A stretch of DNA of 64,000 nucleotides from Planctomycetaceae bacterium (GCA_018699955.1 JABISG010000131.1:1-64000); one strand, 5' to 3'. Numbered from the stretch's first letter, positions 34,614 through 44,036 are shown. Numbers and translations: made by a program. The notes: generated from the letters alone by a model not told the origin.

Positions 34614-36350
34614 GTGCTGGGGGGATTCAGCGCGGCAATCTACACCGTCGTGGTTTGGCTGAGCTGGCAGTTTGAGTTCGTCGATCGCTCGCTCGATTTT
34701 GCGGAGATGTACGTCATCCTGCGAAAACGCCCGATCGTGCCAGTGCTGTTTTGTTTTGTTGTGCTGTTCATCTTGTATTTGTTCGGGCAGCGGACGGCAC
34801 TCAAATGCACTGCCAACCGCGCGCTGGTGCCAACGGTCTTCGGATTTGCGATTGGCTTTCGTTTGCTGCTGCTGGCATCCGATCCGATTCAGGAGATCGA
34901 CATCTACCGGTACGTGTGGGACGGTGCCGTGGTTCGCGTTGGCATCAGCCCCTGCCGATACAGTCCACAACAGACACTTGACGCCGATGCAGACGCGCCG
35001 ATGCCCGATGATCTCGGCCGGCTCGTTGAGCTGCGTGATTCGTCGCCGGCACTGCATGAGATTCTGCGCCGCGTACACTTCGGGCATCTGCCCACCGTTT
35101 ATCCGTCGGTCAGTCAGGCGGTGTTTGCCGCCGCGTCGTTTACAACGCCAAATTCGGCCAGCGTGCGGACGCATGTGGTCATTATGCGTTGCTGGCTGCT
35201 GGTGTTCGACATGGTGACTATCTGGTTGTTGCTGTTGATACTGCGGCACGTCGGCAAGCCCGATGGCTGGGTGCTGGCCTACGCCTGGTGTCCGCTGGTG
35301 ATGAAGGAATTCGCCAACAGCGGACATCTCGATTCCATCGCCGTTTGCCTGACAACCGGCGCGGTCTATCTGTCGCTCAAGGCGTTCTATCGTCCATCGC
35401 TTGTCGGTGAATCCGAGCGCGACGGGTGCCACTCAGCAGAGAGTGGTTGGACGACGATGTTCGCTACAGCGCTGTTGGCGCTGGCCGTTGGTGCGAAGCT
35501 GTATCCCGTTGTACTCGTGCCGATTTTTGTGTTCACATCGCTGCGGCGTCTCGGTTGGCGGCGAACATTGATCCCCGCTGTAACTTTCGTGCTGCTCACA
35601 GGTGTCCTGTGTGCGCCGATGTTGCCCCGGTCTTCCGATGCAGACGCAGTTGGAGAACTGGCGTCGCAGCAAACGGATAATTTCATGCCGCCACAACCGG
35701 AAGACACCTCGATCATCGCGCAGGACCCCAGCCGTGGATTGTCAACATTCCTTCGCCGCTGGGAGATGAACGACTTCCTGTTTCTCATTCTGATCGAAAA
35801 CGTGAAGCCGACGCCCAAACAGCCTACCGCCAAACGGGCGTGGTTCGTGATCACACCGGAACAAGGGCGGGAACAGTTCGTTACGGGGGTCTCGCAACAG
35901 TTTGGAATTGATCGCCGTCACGTTCCGTTCCTATTGACGCGGTTTGTCACCGCCAGCATTTTTCTGTCGTTGGCGTTGTGGTGGAGTTGGCGATTACCGA
36001 TTGACGGAAACGGTAAACGATTTCTGGAATGCGTGTTTCTCACGCTCGCGTGGTTCTGGCTCCTGCTACCGACGCAAAATCCCTGGTACTGGATTTGGGC
36101 GTTGCCGTTCGTTCCGTTTTCTCGTAACCGCGTGTGGTTGGCGATGAGCGGCTGCGCGCTGTTGTACTACTTACGGTTCTGGTTGGGGTATCACTGGCCG
36201 GAAACCACGGTCTTCGGCACCGGATACAACGGCCATGCGTTCTTCGACTTCGTCGTGTCGTGGGTGGAATTCGGCCCCTGGTTTGTTTGGTTGATTGTTG
36301 AGTACTGGCGGTCGATACGATTGAGTTCGGCGACACGTAGAAAACTGTGA
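34614..36350 (+). CDS. Polytopic GT-C-like glycosyltransferase (mannosyltransferase-type)
   Basis: Encodes 578 residues with at least 9 hydrophobic segments. The first luminal loop carries EIDIYRYVWDGAVVRVGISPC, with the Asp pair characteristic of GT-C enzymes that use lipid-linked sugars (PIG-M and DUF2029/GT87 relatives). NPWYWIWALPF near 485 is another family-like block. The GTG start is the first usable codon after an in-frame stop at 34521-34523, and no ribosome-binding site is clear, so the start is uncertain. It follows the GT2 gene by 128 bp. The acceptor is unknown. Confidence 0.75.
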   Translation: MLGGFSAAIYTVVVWLSWQFEFVDRSLDFAEMYVILRKRPIVPVLFCFVVLFILYLFGQRTALKCTANRALVPTVFGFAIGFRLLLLASDPIQEIDIYRYVWDGAVVRVGISPCRYSPQQTLDADADAPMPDDLGRLVELRDSSPALHEILRRVHFGHLPTVYPSVSQAVFAAASFTTPNSASVRTHVVIMRCWLLVFDMVTIWLLLLILRHVGKPDGWVLAYAWCPLVMKEFANSGHLDSIAVCLTTGAVYLSLKAFYRPSLVGESERDGCHSAESGWTTMFATALLALAVGAKLYPVVLVPIFVFTSLRRLGWRRTLIPAVTFVLLTGVLCAPMLPRSSDADAVGELASQQTDNFMPPQPEDTSIIAQDPSRGLSTFLRRWEMNDFLFLILIENVKPTPKQPTAKRAWFVITPEQGREQFVTGVSQQFGIDRRHVPFLLTRFVTASIFLSLALWWSWRLPIDGNGKRFLECVFLTLAWFWLLLPTQNPWYWIWALPFVPFSRNRVWLAMSGCALLYYLRFWLGYHWPETTVFGTGYNGHAFFDFVVSWVEFGPWFVWLIVEYWRSIRLSSATRRKL

Positions 36351-36482
36351 TCGGCGGCAAAACGTATTGAATCTCACAGAGAACATCTTTGCGGTCCTGG
36401 TCTATTGGAGTTGTTCGGCAAAATGTCCCAGGCAACTTCTTGCCTCTCCTTGGGTGCAGGACAGTTGAGGAGCGATGGTGAG

Positions 36483-37049
36483 ATGTTCGATTCCGTGTTG
36501 AAACCAGAGTCCCGACGGTCGTTTGTTGCCTTTAGCATTTGGGGGGCGGTTGTTTTCGGTGTGTTGCAAGTCCACCGGCTGCCTGCTTTCACCGAACACT
36601 CCATTTGCAGTCCGGCATGGGGTTGCGGTCCGCCGCTGAACGCGCTCATCTCGTATCACGGCTTTTGGCTGGTACTCTTTGCCTCACCGATCTGGCTTAT
36701 GTCTCGTTTATTGACAATCAAGCGTCTGCATGCGATTGGCAGTTTGCTGGCAACTCTCGGTGTAGTGGCTGTGATTGCGGTTGTGATTTGGCAGGCAATC
36801 AATTGGCTGCCAACAGCCAGCGAGTTTCAGCGCGGGTTCTTCATCCAGCGCTGTCTGTTCAAGGTCGCCGTAATGGTCGATGTTCCCACCGTTCAGGTGC
36901 TTCTGGCCGGTTTCACTTGTCTTTTCGTCGCGCAGGTCCGCCACCGTCAGCGCGATCACGCGCCAAGTCCACTGCCTGACGCTGAGCCACAGATCATCGA
37001 CCAAAGCAATCGACAACCTTCGAATCGGACATCAGAATCCGTCAACTGA
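36483..37049 (+). CDS. Membrane protein of unknown function
   Basis: Encodes 188 residues. The start MFDSVLKP, preceded by GGAG-type bases, is chosen over the in-frame ATG at 36405. Four hydrophobic segments lie at about 18-33, 58-76, 88-110 and 137-155; between the first two is a Cys-containing loop (SICSPAWGCGPPLN). The C-terminus is polar and Gln/Arg/Ser rich. No family is recognised. The 177-bp gap to the next gene shows nothing notable. Confidence 0.65.
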   Translation: MFDSVLKPESRRSFVAFSIWGAVVFGVLQVHRLPAFTEHSICSPAWGCGPPLNALISYHGFWLVLFASPIWLMSRLLTIKRLHAIGSLLATLGVVAVIAVVIWQAINWLPTASEFQRGFFIQRCLFKVAVMVDVPTVQVLLAGFTCLFVAQVRHRQRDHAPSPLPDAEPQIIDQSNRQPSNRTSESVN

Positions 37050-37226
37050 GGGTTTCTGCTGAAATGCGCAACTCGTACCAAATTCCCACTTTCTGCTGCT
37101 CCATATTGACCTCCCGTCTGCCGATAGCCAGAATGAGAGCTGTCGTCTTGCGGCCGGGATCGCGGATTGACAATCTGACGGGCCATTACCGACGGAGAGG
37201 CAGCGATCATCTAGAGGAGTCAGAGC

Positions 37227-38225
37227 ATGATGGCGAGAATCGCGAATCGGCACTACCGACAATTGGCCCTCGGACTCTCGGTGGTCCTTCTGCTCGTGCC
37301 GGAAATTGGCGCGCAGGATTCTGCGTTACCCGATTCCGCTTTCACGCCGGCGCAGCATCGCCACGATCCCATCGATGTCGATGCCCGACCCATTGTTTCA
37401 CGGTTGGCCGTTTCGCTCGTTCAGCCGCGGCGAATGTTGCGCGACGGCCAGGGCAATTTGTACGTTGCCGACTGGGGTGCCGGCAATGTTGTGAAGGTGA
37501 CGCCGGAAGAACGGGTCACCATCCTCGCAACGGGTTTGAATGAACCGGCCGGTCTTGCCTTCGATAGCATGGGCAACCTGTTCGTCTCCACGCATGCCGA
37601 AGGAATGACGAGCGCGGGGACAATCGTGCGGATCACGCCGATGGGTGAGCGATCGATTTTTGCCACCGGGTTGACCGGTCCGACGGCGTTGGCCTTCGAC
37701 ACGATGGACAATCTGTTTGTCGCCAATTTCCACGAGGACAACATTGCCGTCATTAGTATGGGTGGCGAGGTCGAATTGTTCGCCGACGAGATCCCCTCGC
37801 CGGCGGCGTTGGCGTTCGATTCCCGGGGAATACTTTACGTCGTCAGTTCAACCGAAGGCACACTGTTTGCGATTACGCCCATGGGCGAGGTCAGCGTGCT
37901 GGCCCGCGGTTTGGCTGTTCCGTCCGATGTCACCTTCGATCCCAAGGGACATCTCATCGTTACCAATTACGCCAGCACGGAATTGAGCTACGTCAGCGCC
38001 AAGGGAGTGGTCAAGACATTCGCGCTGGTTCCCAAGGGCACCATCAGTTCGCGATTTGACGACGACGGCAATCTGCTGCTGTTGAATTGGGATCAGCCGT
38101 TGCTGTTGAAGGTCACTCGTCAGTTAACGATTCCCTGCCCGCACTGCGAGAAGCAACTTCTCCTGCGGTTTCGTCCGAAGCAGAGGAAGCCCAAAACTGT
38201 CAAGCCGATGGAACCGGTCATCTGA
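37227..38225 (+). CDS. Exported NHL/SMP-30-like beta-propeller protein with C-terminal zinc-ribbon-like motif
   Basis: Encodes 332 residues. A signal peptide (LALGLSVVLLLVPEIGAQ) is cleaved near residue 30. Six propeller blades follow, each with an AFD..GNLFV-type strand (RDGQGNLYVADWG, AFDSMGNLFVSTH, AFDTMDNLFVANF, AFDSRGILYVVSS, TFDPKGHLIVTNY, RFDDDGNLLLLNW). The C-terminus has CPHCEKQLLLRF near 304 and a basic tail, a zinc-ribbon half-site with only one Cys pair. Such propellers are usually binding modules. The AGAGGAGTCAGAGC region upstream gives a plausible ribosome-binding site. It ends 8 bp before the PLP decarboxylase gene. Confidence 0.8.
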   Translation: MMARIANRHYRQLALGLSVVLLLVPEIGAQDSALPDSAFTPAQHRHDPIDVDARPIVSRLAVSLVQPRRMLRDGQGNLYVADWGAGNVVKVTPEERVTILATGLNEPAGLAFDSMGNLFVSTHAEGMTSAGTIVRITPMGERSIFATGLTGPTALAFDTMDNLFVANFHEDNIAVISMGGEVELFADEIPSPAALAFDSRGILYVVSSTEGTLFAITPMGEVSVLARGLAVPSDVTFDPKGHLIVTNYASTELSYVSAKGVVKTFALVPKGTISSRFDDDGNLLLLNWDQPLLLKVTRQLTIPCPHCEKQLLLRFRPKQRKPKTVKPMEPVI

Positions 38226-38233
38226 AATCACGC

Positions 38234-39751
38234 ATGGCCGGCACCGATCCCGTGACTGATGTTCGCCGCCGTATTCGCGCCGCATACGATCCCGAATTGC
38301 TGCGCTCGGCCGGACACCAACTGACTGACCTCTTGTCAGAGCATCTCGCGCGCGTTGAACGCAGCAGCGAATCCGTTCTGAACTGGAACGAGCCGCCGGA
38401 CAATGTCGCCGTTGCCAACGGCCGGTTGGACGACAAACGCCGGCCGCTGGACGATTCGCAGGCGCTCGCCGATCACTTCGCCGATCTTGTGCAACTGACG
38501 CTTTCCCGTGGACACAACCTGCACGATCCACGTTACATCGGACATCAGGTGCCGGCATCGGTCCCCATTGGCGGACTGTTCGATGCGGTCGGCTCGGTCA
38601 CCAACCAGGTGATGGCGATTTACGAAATGGGACCGTGGGCATCGGCCGTCGAAGAGGCGATGGTGCAGCGTCTGGGTGAGCAGATTGGCTGGCAGCGCGA
38701 CGAATTCGCCGGCTTGATTACGCATGGCGGATCGTTGGCAAACCTCACGGCGTTGTTGACGGCCCGCAACGTTTCGCTGGGAGATGTGTGGGAACAGGGC
38801 ATCGTCCGCGGCGGTCTCCCGCCGGTACTCGTCGCCCACGCCGAAACGCATTACTGCATCGCCCGCTCGGCCGGAATTCTCGGTCTGGGAACTCGACAGG
38901 TGGTGCGTGCCGCGTTGGACGATCGACGCCGAATCGATCCGAACAAACTCGACGAAACACTGGCAGAATTACGGCAACGCAATCAGCCGATTGTTGCGGT
39001 TTCTGCGAGCGCGTGCGCGACTCCCATCGGTGCATTCGACCCGCTGGAAGACATCGCCGATGTCTGTGCGCGTCACGACGTTTGGTTGCACGTCGATGCC
39101 GCGCACGGCGGAGCTGCCTGCTTCAGCCGGAAGCATCGGCATCTGGTCGCGGGACTCGACCGGGCCGACAGTTTGATTTGGGATGCACACAAAATGCTGT
39201 TCGTCCCGGCACTTTGTGCATTCGTGTTCTACAAAGACAAGGCGCATCGGTTCGAGGCATTTCGGCAGGAAGCTCCGTACCTGTTCGATCCCTCGGCCCC
39301 TGGACTCGCGGATTTTGACAGTGGGCTGAAGACAATCGAGTGCACCAAACGGGCGGCGGCGTTGGGTTTGTGGGGCGTGTGGTCGATGTTCGGACCGGAA
39401 TTGTTCGCCGACATGGTTGACGTCACGTTCGATTTGGGCCGAACGTTTTACGAAAAGCTGGCGGCCGCTTCCGATTTCCATCCGATGCATGAACCGGAGT
39501 GCAACATCGTCGCCTTCCGTTACATTCCCGATGAACTCAGCGATGCCCCTCCGGAGCGGCTCGGGCAATTCCAGCTCGATCTCCGCCGCGACATCATCCG
39601 CTCGGGCGAATTCTACATCGTGCCAACTAAGGTGAACGGAATCGGCGCACTGCGCTGCACCATCATCAACCCGCTGACAGAAGAAACCCATCTCGATCTG
39701 TTATTGGACACACTGCGCGAGCAAGGACGCGTGCTGTTGAATCAACAATAA
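38234..39751 (+). CDS. PLP-dependent group II amino acid decarboxylase family protein
   Basis: Encodes 505 residues. The start MAGTDPVTD lies 8 bp after the previous gene. The fold-type I decarboxylase motifs are: LITHGGSLANLTALLTAR (161-178), AHAETHYCIARSA (201-213) for PLP stacking, HVDAAHGGAA (286-295) with the PLP-binding Asp, and the Schiff-base Lys320 in WDAHKML. Relatives act on glutamate, 2,4-diaminobutyrate or aromatic amino acids; the substrate here is not predictable. It may be co-transcribed with the NHL protein. Confidence 0.9.
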   Translation: MAGTDPVTDVRRRIRAAYDPELLRSAGHQLTDLLSEHLARVERSSESVLNWNEPPDNVAVANGRLDDKRRPLDDSQALADHFADLVQLTLSRGHNLHDPRYIGHQVPASVPIGGLFDAVGSVTNQVMAIYEMGPWASAVEEAMVQRLGEQIGWQRDEFAGLITHGGSLANLTALLTARNVSLGDVWEQGIVRGGLPPVLVAHAETHYCIARSAGILGLGTRQVVRAALDDRRRIDPNKLDETLAELRQRNQPIVAVSASACATPIGAFDPLEDIADVCARHDVWLHVDAAHGGAACFSRKHRHLVAGLDRADSLIWDAHKMLFVPALCAFVFYKDKAHRFEAFRQEAPYLFDPSAPGLADFDSGLKTIECTKRAAALGLWGVWSMFGPELFADMVDVTFDLGRTFYEKLAAASDFHPMHEPECNIVAFRYIPDELSDAPPERLGQFQLDLRRDIIRSGEFYIVPTKVNGIGALRCTIINPLTEETHLDLLLDTLREQGRVLLNQQ

Positions 39752-39780
39752 TGGCGAGCTGTCAATCACAATTGGCAAAG

Positions 39781-39802
39781 CCGACGGGCTGCGTCCCGTC
39801 GG
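39781..39802. repeat. Intergenic palindrome, CCCACGGG family variant (copy 1)
   Basis: CCGACGGG-CTGCGT-CCCGTCGG: a perfect 8-bp stem with a 6-nt loop. It sits between convergent genes (decarboxylase and HTTM protein). The loop matches that of the three copies at 46388, 56892 and 58385. Confidence 0.7.
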
Positions 39803-39817
39803 ATCCCCCCGTTCGAA

Positions 39818-41881
39818 TCACTTGCTCTCTGCCGCGCGCGTCAACGCACGTTTGTAAAGCACGCCGGGTTCCGCGCTTTGATCAAGCGGCACAATCCAAT
39901 CCGCATGTCCCAACGACCGCTTCACGTCGGCAAGGTTCACATTCGGATCGATCAACCGCTGCTCTTCCCGGCCGTTGAGCGAACAGAAAACATCGGCTCG
40001 CAAATCGACGTTCTCGTATCCCTGCTGTTCGAGCATCTCGACCAGAAAGTGCGCAAACTGAATCAACATTTCCGGGCGCTCTGCCATCTTCGTTCGCTGT
40101 CGCCGCGTGAGGTAATAGGGCGAGCGCCGCGATTGAATGACTTTGCCCTGTTCGTCTCGCCTGAGAATCCGCTCGCCCTGCGCATCGATTTCGTAAATGC
40201 GGCTGCCATCGGCATCGAGCGAATACAGTCGTTCGCCGTTCTTATCCAACTCGTAAATCAGCCAACCGTCGATATCTAATTCGAATACCGGAACGTCCGC
40301 CGAATCCGTCGCAATGAACCGCTGATCCTGCGTTGTTAGTGCGAAAGTTCGATTGCCGTCGGCATCGAGCAGGTGAGTCAAGTTTCCTGCGGCATCGGTC
40401 GCCGCAATCAAATGTCCGTCGGCCAGCAGAGCCGGAATCGGTTTTCCACCGTCGGCAGTCGCGCGGAAGGCGGCGTGGCCGCTCTTGTAACGCAGCTTCA
40501 TATGCCACGCAAACAGGTGTCCTTCCTCCGTCCAGTGCACGGTTCCCGGATAAAGCCAATGGCGAAACGGCACGAGACACTGTGCGCCCATGAAGACAAT
40601 CAAAAACCCGGCGGTGAGTTTCTGTGAGAACGTCAACGCGGCGACTTGCCGATGAGCGCTCGACAGCGCGTCGTTGTCAGCACCCGGGTCGCCAACAAGT
40701 TGAAAACTCCGCAGGAAGTCGGGCGGAAAGACAACGATGGTCGCCCAGACAATCAGTCCAGGCAGAATCGAAATCAGAGTGGCGGGTAATCCTCCAAAGC
40801 CGAAAATTCTCGGTCCTGCCAGCATCCAAAACGCGGCAAGAGCAAATGCCGGAATGCGGGCCGGCTTCCAGAGCATCAACGGCAGGCAGCCGACGCTCAG
40901 CGTCAATGCAACGGTGCGAACGGCCGCTTCGTCACCCCAGGGCGTATTCATCATCGCCACGCAGGCATAAACATAGATGGTACCCAGCATCGTCTGTGAC
41001 AACCATAACAGTTGCAGTTTTCTAGGCGGCCACAACACCAGCGTCGCAGTCAGCATGAACCAGGGGAAGATGCCGATCTGAAACATCTGATCGTTTGAAA
41101 GATGAAAGATTGCCGCCGCCAACAGCGCAAGCAGACGCGTTCGCTTCCACAACAGCGCCGGCACAATCAGCAAGTCGAGGATCAATCCCGCCCACGCATA
41201 AAACCAAATCACCGGCTCCAGATGAAACAATCGTCCCAGAATGGGAAACGTATCGGCCGAGGCCAACATTTGCCGCATCGGATTGCCGGTGAGCCAGTCG
41301 AGGTTGAACTTGGCAATCGCTCCGTAGAAATAAGTAATGCCCACCAATGACCTGAGAACCCACAACGTCCACGCCGGAGTCACACCCGACCGCAGCGCGG
41401 GTCGTAATTTGACATCGAACGAAAACGCACGATGTGCCGGCAAAAAGATCATGCTGAAACTGACGAGGCAGACCATGTAGAAATGATTCAGATAGAATGC
41501 CTGATCGATCAAAAAGATATGGGTAAAACCCAGAAAGAACAGCAGCGCCGCCAGCCGGTAACACAGCCCGGTCGTTATGCACGCTGCCAACAGGGCCATT
41601 GCGTAGAAATGCCAATGCATGCCGTCGCCAGGCCACGGACGCGCCCACGAAAACCCGTAAAACGTGAAGTGAATCGGCGGATCGATGAAATTACGCTGGA
41701 CCCATCCCGCTTCGATGTACCGCACCATCTCCCACAGCATGATCGCGCCGAAGGCCATGCGGAAATAGACGAGAAAATCAATCGCGACCGGCTCGAACAA
41801 TTGACGCAGTACGCCTGATGGAGGTGCCGACGACGATTGATCGCCGGCCGCAGTGCTGTCTGTGGATTTGATTTCAGACAT
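39818..41881 (-). CDS. HTTM / vitamin K-dependent gamma-carboxylase-like membrane protein with repetitive tail
   Basis: Encodes 687 residues. The HTTM domain (about 30-290) has several membrane helices, LVYFRMAFGAIMLWEMVRY at the start, and YFYGAIAKFNLDWLTGNPMR (184-203); Lys191 matches the catalytic Lys of animal gamma-carboxylase. More helices follow up to about 435. From about 490 to 582 the soluble part consists of 10-11-residue repeats of the type YELDKNGERL, YSLDADGSRI, YEIDAQGERI. A C-terminal domain (600-687) includes FAHFLVEMLEQQGYENVDLRADVFCSLNGREEQRL-like residues seen in VKGC-type proteins. Bacterial relatives are of unknown chemistry; a carboxylase role is not proven. Confidence 0.8.
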   Translation of the reverse strand: MSEIKSTDSTAAGDQSSSAPPSGVLRQLFEPVAIDFLVYFRMAFGAIMLWEMVRYIEAGWVQRNFIDPPIHFTFYGFSWARPWPGDGMHWHFYAMALLAACITTGLCYRLAALLFFLGFTHIFLIDQAFYLNHFYMVCLVSFSMIFLPAHRAFSFDVKLRPALRSGVTPAWTLWVLRSLVGITYFYGAIAKFNLDWLTGNPMRQMLASADTFPILGRLFHLEPVIWFYAWAGLILDLLIVPALLWKRTRLLALLAAAIFHLSNDQMFQIGIFPWFMLTATLVLWPPRKLQLLWLSQTMLGTIYVYACVAMMNTPWGDEAAVRTVALTLSVGCLPLMLWKPARIPAFALAAFWMLAGPRIFGFGGLPATLISILPGLIVWATIVVFPPDFLRSFQLVGDPGADNDALSSAHRQVAALTFSQKLTAGFLIVFMGAQCLVPFRHWLYPGTVHWTEEGHLFAWHMKLRYKSGHAAFRATADGGKPIPALLADGHLIAATDAAGNLTHLLDADGNRTFALTTQDQRFIATDSADVPVFELDIDGWLIYELDKNGERLYSLDADGSRIYEIDAQGERILRRDEQGKVIQSRRSPYYLTRRQRTKMAERPEMLIQFAHFLVEMLEQQGYENVDLRADVFCSLNGREEQRLIDPNVNLADVKRSLGHADWIVPLDQSAEPGVLYKRALTRAAESK

Positions 41882-42012
41882 TGTTCATTGTTCTGACATC
41901 AGTTGACTCAAGCGACTTAACTGGGCCAATGCCTCAGTCAGTGGTACCCATAGTACCTACCGTTCCCATTCTAAACCGGTGCATCCGGTTGAGGCAAACT
42001 GTTGCCAGACAA

Positions 42013-42033
42013 GCGGGGCGTTGCCCCGCCGCT
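42013..42033. repeat. GC palindrome, GCGGGGC family (copy 2)
   Basis: Identical over 21 bp to 14526-14546 (GCGGGGC-GTT-GCCCCGC plus CGCT). It lies in the 179-bp gap between the HTTM gene start and the MnmE-like gene end. Confidence 0.75.
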
Positions 42034-42060
42034 AAACCTGATTGGATGTGCCGTTTCGCG

Positions 42061-43233
42061 TTAACGCAGGCATTCACCCAGCGATGCCGTCGCCCCAGCC
42101 AATCTGCCGGCTACAATCTCCTCACGCGCTCGGGTCAGCAGTTCGACCTGTCGTTGGCAAATGGGAACCGGCGTCCCCGTCGTGGGAACGATGGGAATCA
42201 GGCGGGCGATGATGCGGCCGGCCAGTTCTTCTAATCCTACTCCGGTGACCGAAGAAACAGGCAGCGCCGATTCCAACTCGGCACTATCCCAAACATTCGG
42301 CAAGTCGCATTTGTGGGCAACGTGAATCGCGTCAGGCCATTCCGTCAGCAATTGCCGGTCGTCAACGTGCGGCGCACGGCTCGTGTCGAACAGCAAAATG
42401 CAGCAATCGGCCTCAGCGAGAGTTTCGCGTGTCCGCTCGATGCCTGCCATCTCGACGGCATCTCCACCGTCGCGCAGGCCGGCCGTATCCGAGAATTGAA
42501 CCGGCCATCCCTCGATCGCGGTCTCGGCGGTCACCACGTCGCGCGTCGTTCCGGGCTGGTCGTAAACAATCGATCGCGAAAAACCAACCAGCGCGTTGAT
42601 CAGGCTTGATTTGCCAACGTTCGGCCTCCCGGCCAACACGACCTGCCACGGTTTCGACAGATGCAAACCGAAGTCGGCCCACCGCAACAGCGCGTCGAGA
42701 CGTTCGACGATCAGCTGATTTGGGTCGGGGCCGCCGTCGTTCGCCAAGTTATGGATACCTTCAATTTCACGCCGCAGAACTCCCGCGTGCTGTTCGAGTA
42801 TCAAATCGGCGGTCTGGGTTGTCGTCGCGTGCGACAGCGCTTCCAGACATTCCGCCTCGAATCTGCCGCCCAATTGTTCGGCCTGATGTTGCCACGTGAC
42901 AATTTCGCAGCCGCGCGATTCGAGATCCGAAAGGATTGCAGCGGTCGCCGCTTCTCCACCGTGACAATGAACCTCGATGATGTTCTTGTCGCTTCGGCAC
43001 AATACCACGTCTTCACTAACATCCGCATTCGCGCCCCACTGCCCGAACACCGTCTGATCGACCGATTGCTGAGCAACCGGACGTCCGTTAGCGGCACGAA
43101 ACAATGGCGGTGCGGGCGCGTCGACCAATCCAAAATCGCCAACCAGGCGAACCGTCGCCACCGCGCCTCGCCCGCGCGAAGTCAACAACGCGGCCGTCGG
43201 TATTGTGATCGGTCTCGTTACCAGGTCCGTCAT
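42061..43233 (-). CDS. MnmE-like tRNA-modification GTPase, lacking the C-terminal CIGK motif
   Basis: Encodes 390 residues; MnmE is usually about 450. The N-terminal tetrahydrofolate-type domain (SRGRGAVATVRLVG at 19-32, IIEVHCHGGEAATAAIL at 85-101) and the GTPase are present: G1 GRPNVGKSS (202-210), G2 near GTTRDVV, G3 DTAGLRD (249-255). The G4 motif reads HKCD (307-310) rather than NKxD. The chain ends GATASLGECLR, without the conserved FCIGK whose Cys is needed for tRNA wobble-U modification by MnmE-MnmG. It may be a divergent MnmE or a paralogue with another role. Its ATG overlaps the coaX stop by 4 bp. Confidence 0.82.
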   Translation of the reverse strand: MTDLVTRPITIPTAALLTSRGRGAVATVRLVGDFGLVDAPAPPLFRAANGRPVAQQSVDQTVFGQWGANADVSEDVVLCRSDKNIIEVHCHGGEAATAAILSDLESRGCEIVTWQHQAEQLGGRFEAECLEALSHATTTQTADLILEQHAGVLRREIEGIHNLANDGGPDPNQLIVERLDALLRWADFGLHLSKPWQVVLAGRPNVGKSSLINALVGFSRSIVYDQPGTTRDVVTAETAIEGWPVQFSDTAGLRDGGDAVEMAGIERTRETLAEADCCILLFDTSRAPHVDDRQLLTEWPDAIHVAHKCDLPNVWDSAELESALPVSSVTGVGLEELAGRIIARLIPIVPTTGTPVPICQRQVELLTRAREEIVAGRLAGATASLGECLR

Positions 43234-44036
43234 GTCTGTTCACGTCGCACCGACAACGCCAGCCCCTGCAGCGAAAGATGCGGTTCGTATGTTGCTTCCG
43301 GAATGTGCGGCTGCAGCAGATTTCCTCCGCCGCCCGTCAACAAAATGAGCGGGCTGACCGATTTGTCCGAAAGGCGGGCGATTAATTCTCGAACGGCCCC
43401 CAGATGCCCCCAGAATAAGCCGCTCTGAATGGCGGCGGTGGTATCGCGGCCGAGTGGGTTGGGCGGCGATTGATTTAACGTGGCGACATCAATCAACGGC
43501 AAACGGGCCGTGTATTGATGCAGGGAACGGGCCGACAACTCGAAACCGGGAAGAATCGCCCCGCCCGCAAACGCGCCGGTCGCCGAGATGAAATCGACGG
43601 TTGTCGCAGTCCCACAGTCGATAACAATGGCCGGCATTTTTTCTGGACGAATGTGATTGGCTGCGACGGCATTCAACAAACGATCGATTCCCACTCGCCC
43701 CGGTTCGGGAAGATCGACCGTCAGCGGCATCTGATCAAAATCGTGGATCACCGATTTTGCCATCGGGCCGTAGGTCGGCCAGTTTTCCAACAGTCGTTGA
43801 ATTCGGTCCGGATTCGATCCCGCAACGACAGCCGTGGCAGTGCACAGCTCTGCGCCATTCATCCAGGCGGAGAAGTTTTTCCAGGGGATGTCATCTTCCA
43901 CAGCGACCGCCATGAAATTCCGACACAGTGGCAATTTGTTGGACTGTGCGCAGGCCATCGTGTCCAACAACCCGCATTTGATGCGGCTGTTGCCAACGTC
44001 GAGCGCCAAAATCAGGGGCTGCGTCTCCTTCAACAC
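43230..44036 (-). CDS. coaX: Type III pantothenate kinase
   Basis: Encodes 268 residues from the GTG at 44036, which has GGAGAGAC in front; the frame runs further to 44168 but adds unrelated basic residues. The start LILALDVGNSRIKCGLL is the phosphate-1-type motif; GRVGIDRLLNAVAA, DCGTATTVDFI and LLTGGGGNLL are the other ASKHA-fold signatures. It phosphorylates pantothenate, the first step of CoA synthesis. It overlaps the MnmE-like gene (ATGA), so the two are translated together. Confidence 0.93.
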   Translation of the reverse strand: MLKETQPLILALDVGNSRIKCGLLDTMACAQSNKLPLCRNFMAVAVEDDIPWKNFSAWMNGAELCTATAVVAGSNPDRIQRLLENWPTYGPMAKSVIHDFDQMPLTVDLPEPGRVGIDRLLNAVAANHIRPEKMPAIVIDCGTATTVDFISATGAFAGGAILPGFELSARSLHQYTARLPLIDVATLNQSPPNPLGRDTTAAIQSGLFWGHLGAVRELIARLSDKSVSPLILLTGGGGNLLQPHIPEATYEPHLSLQGLALSVRREQT

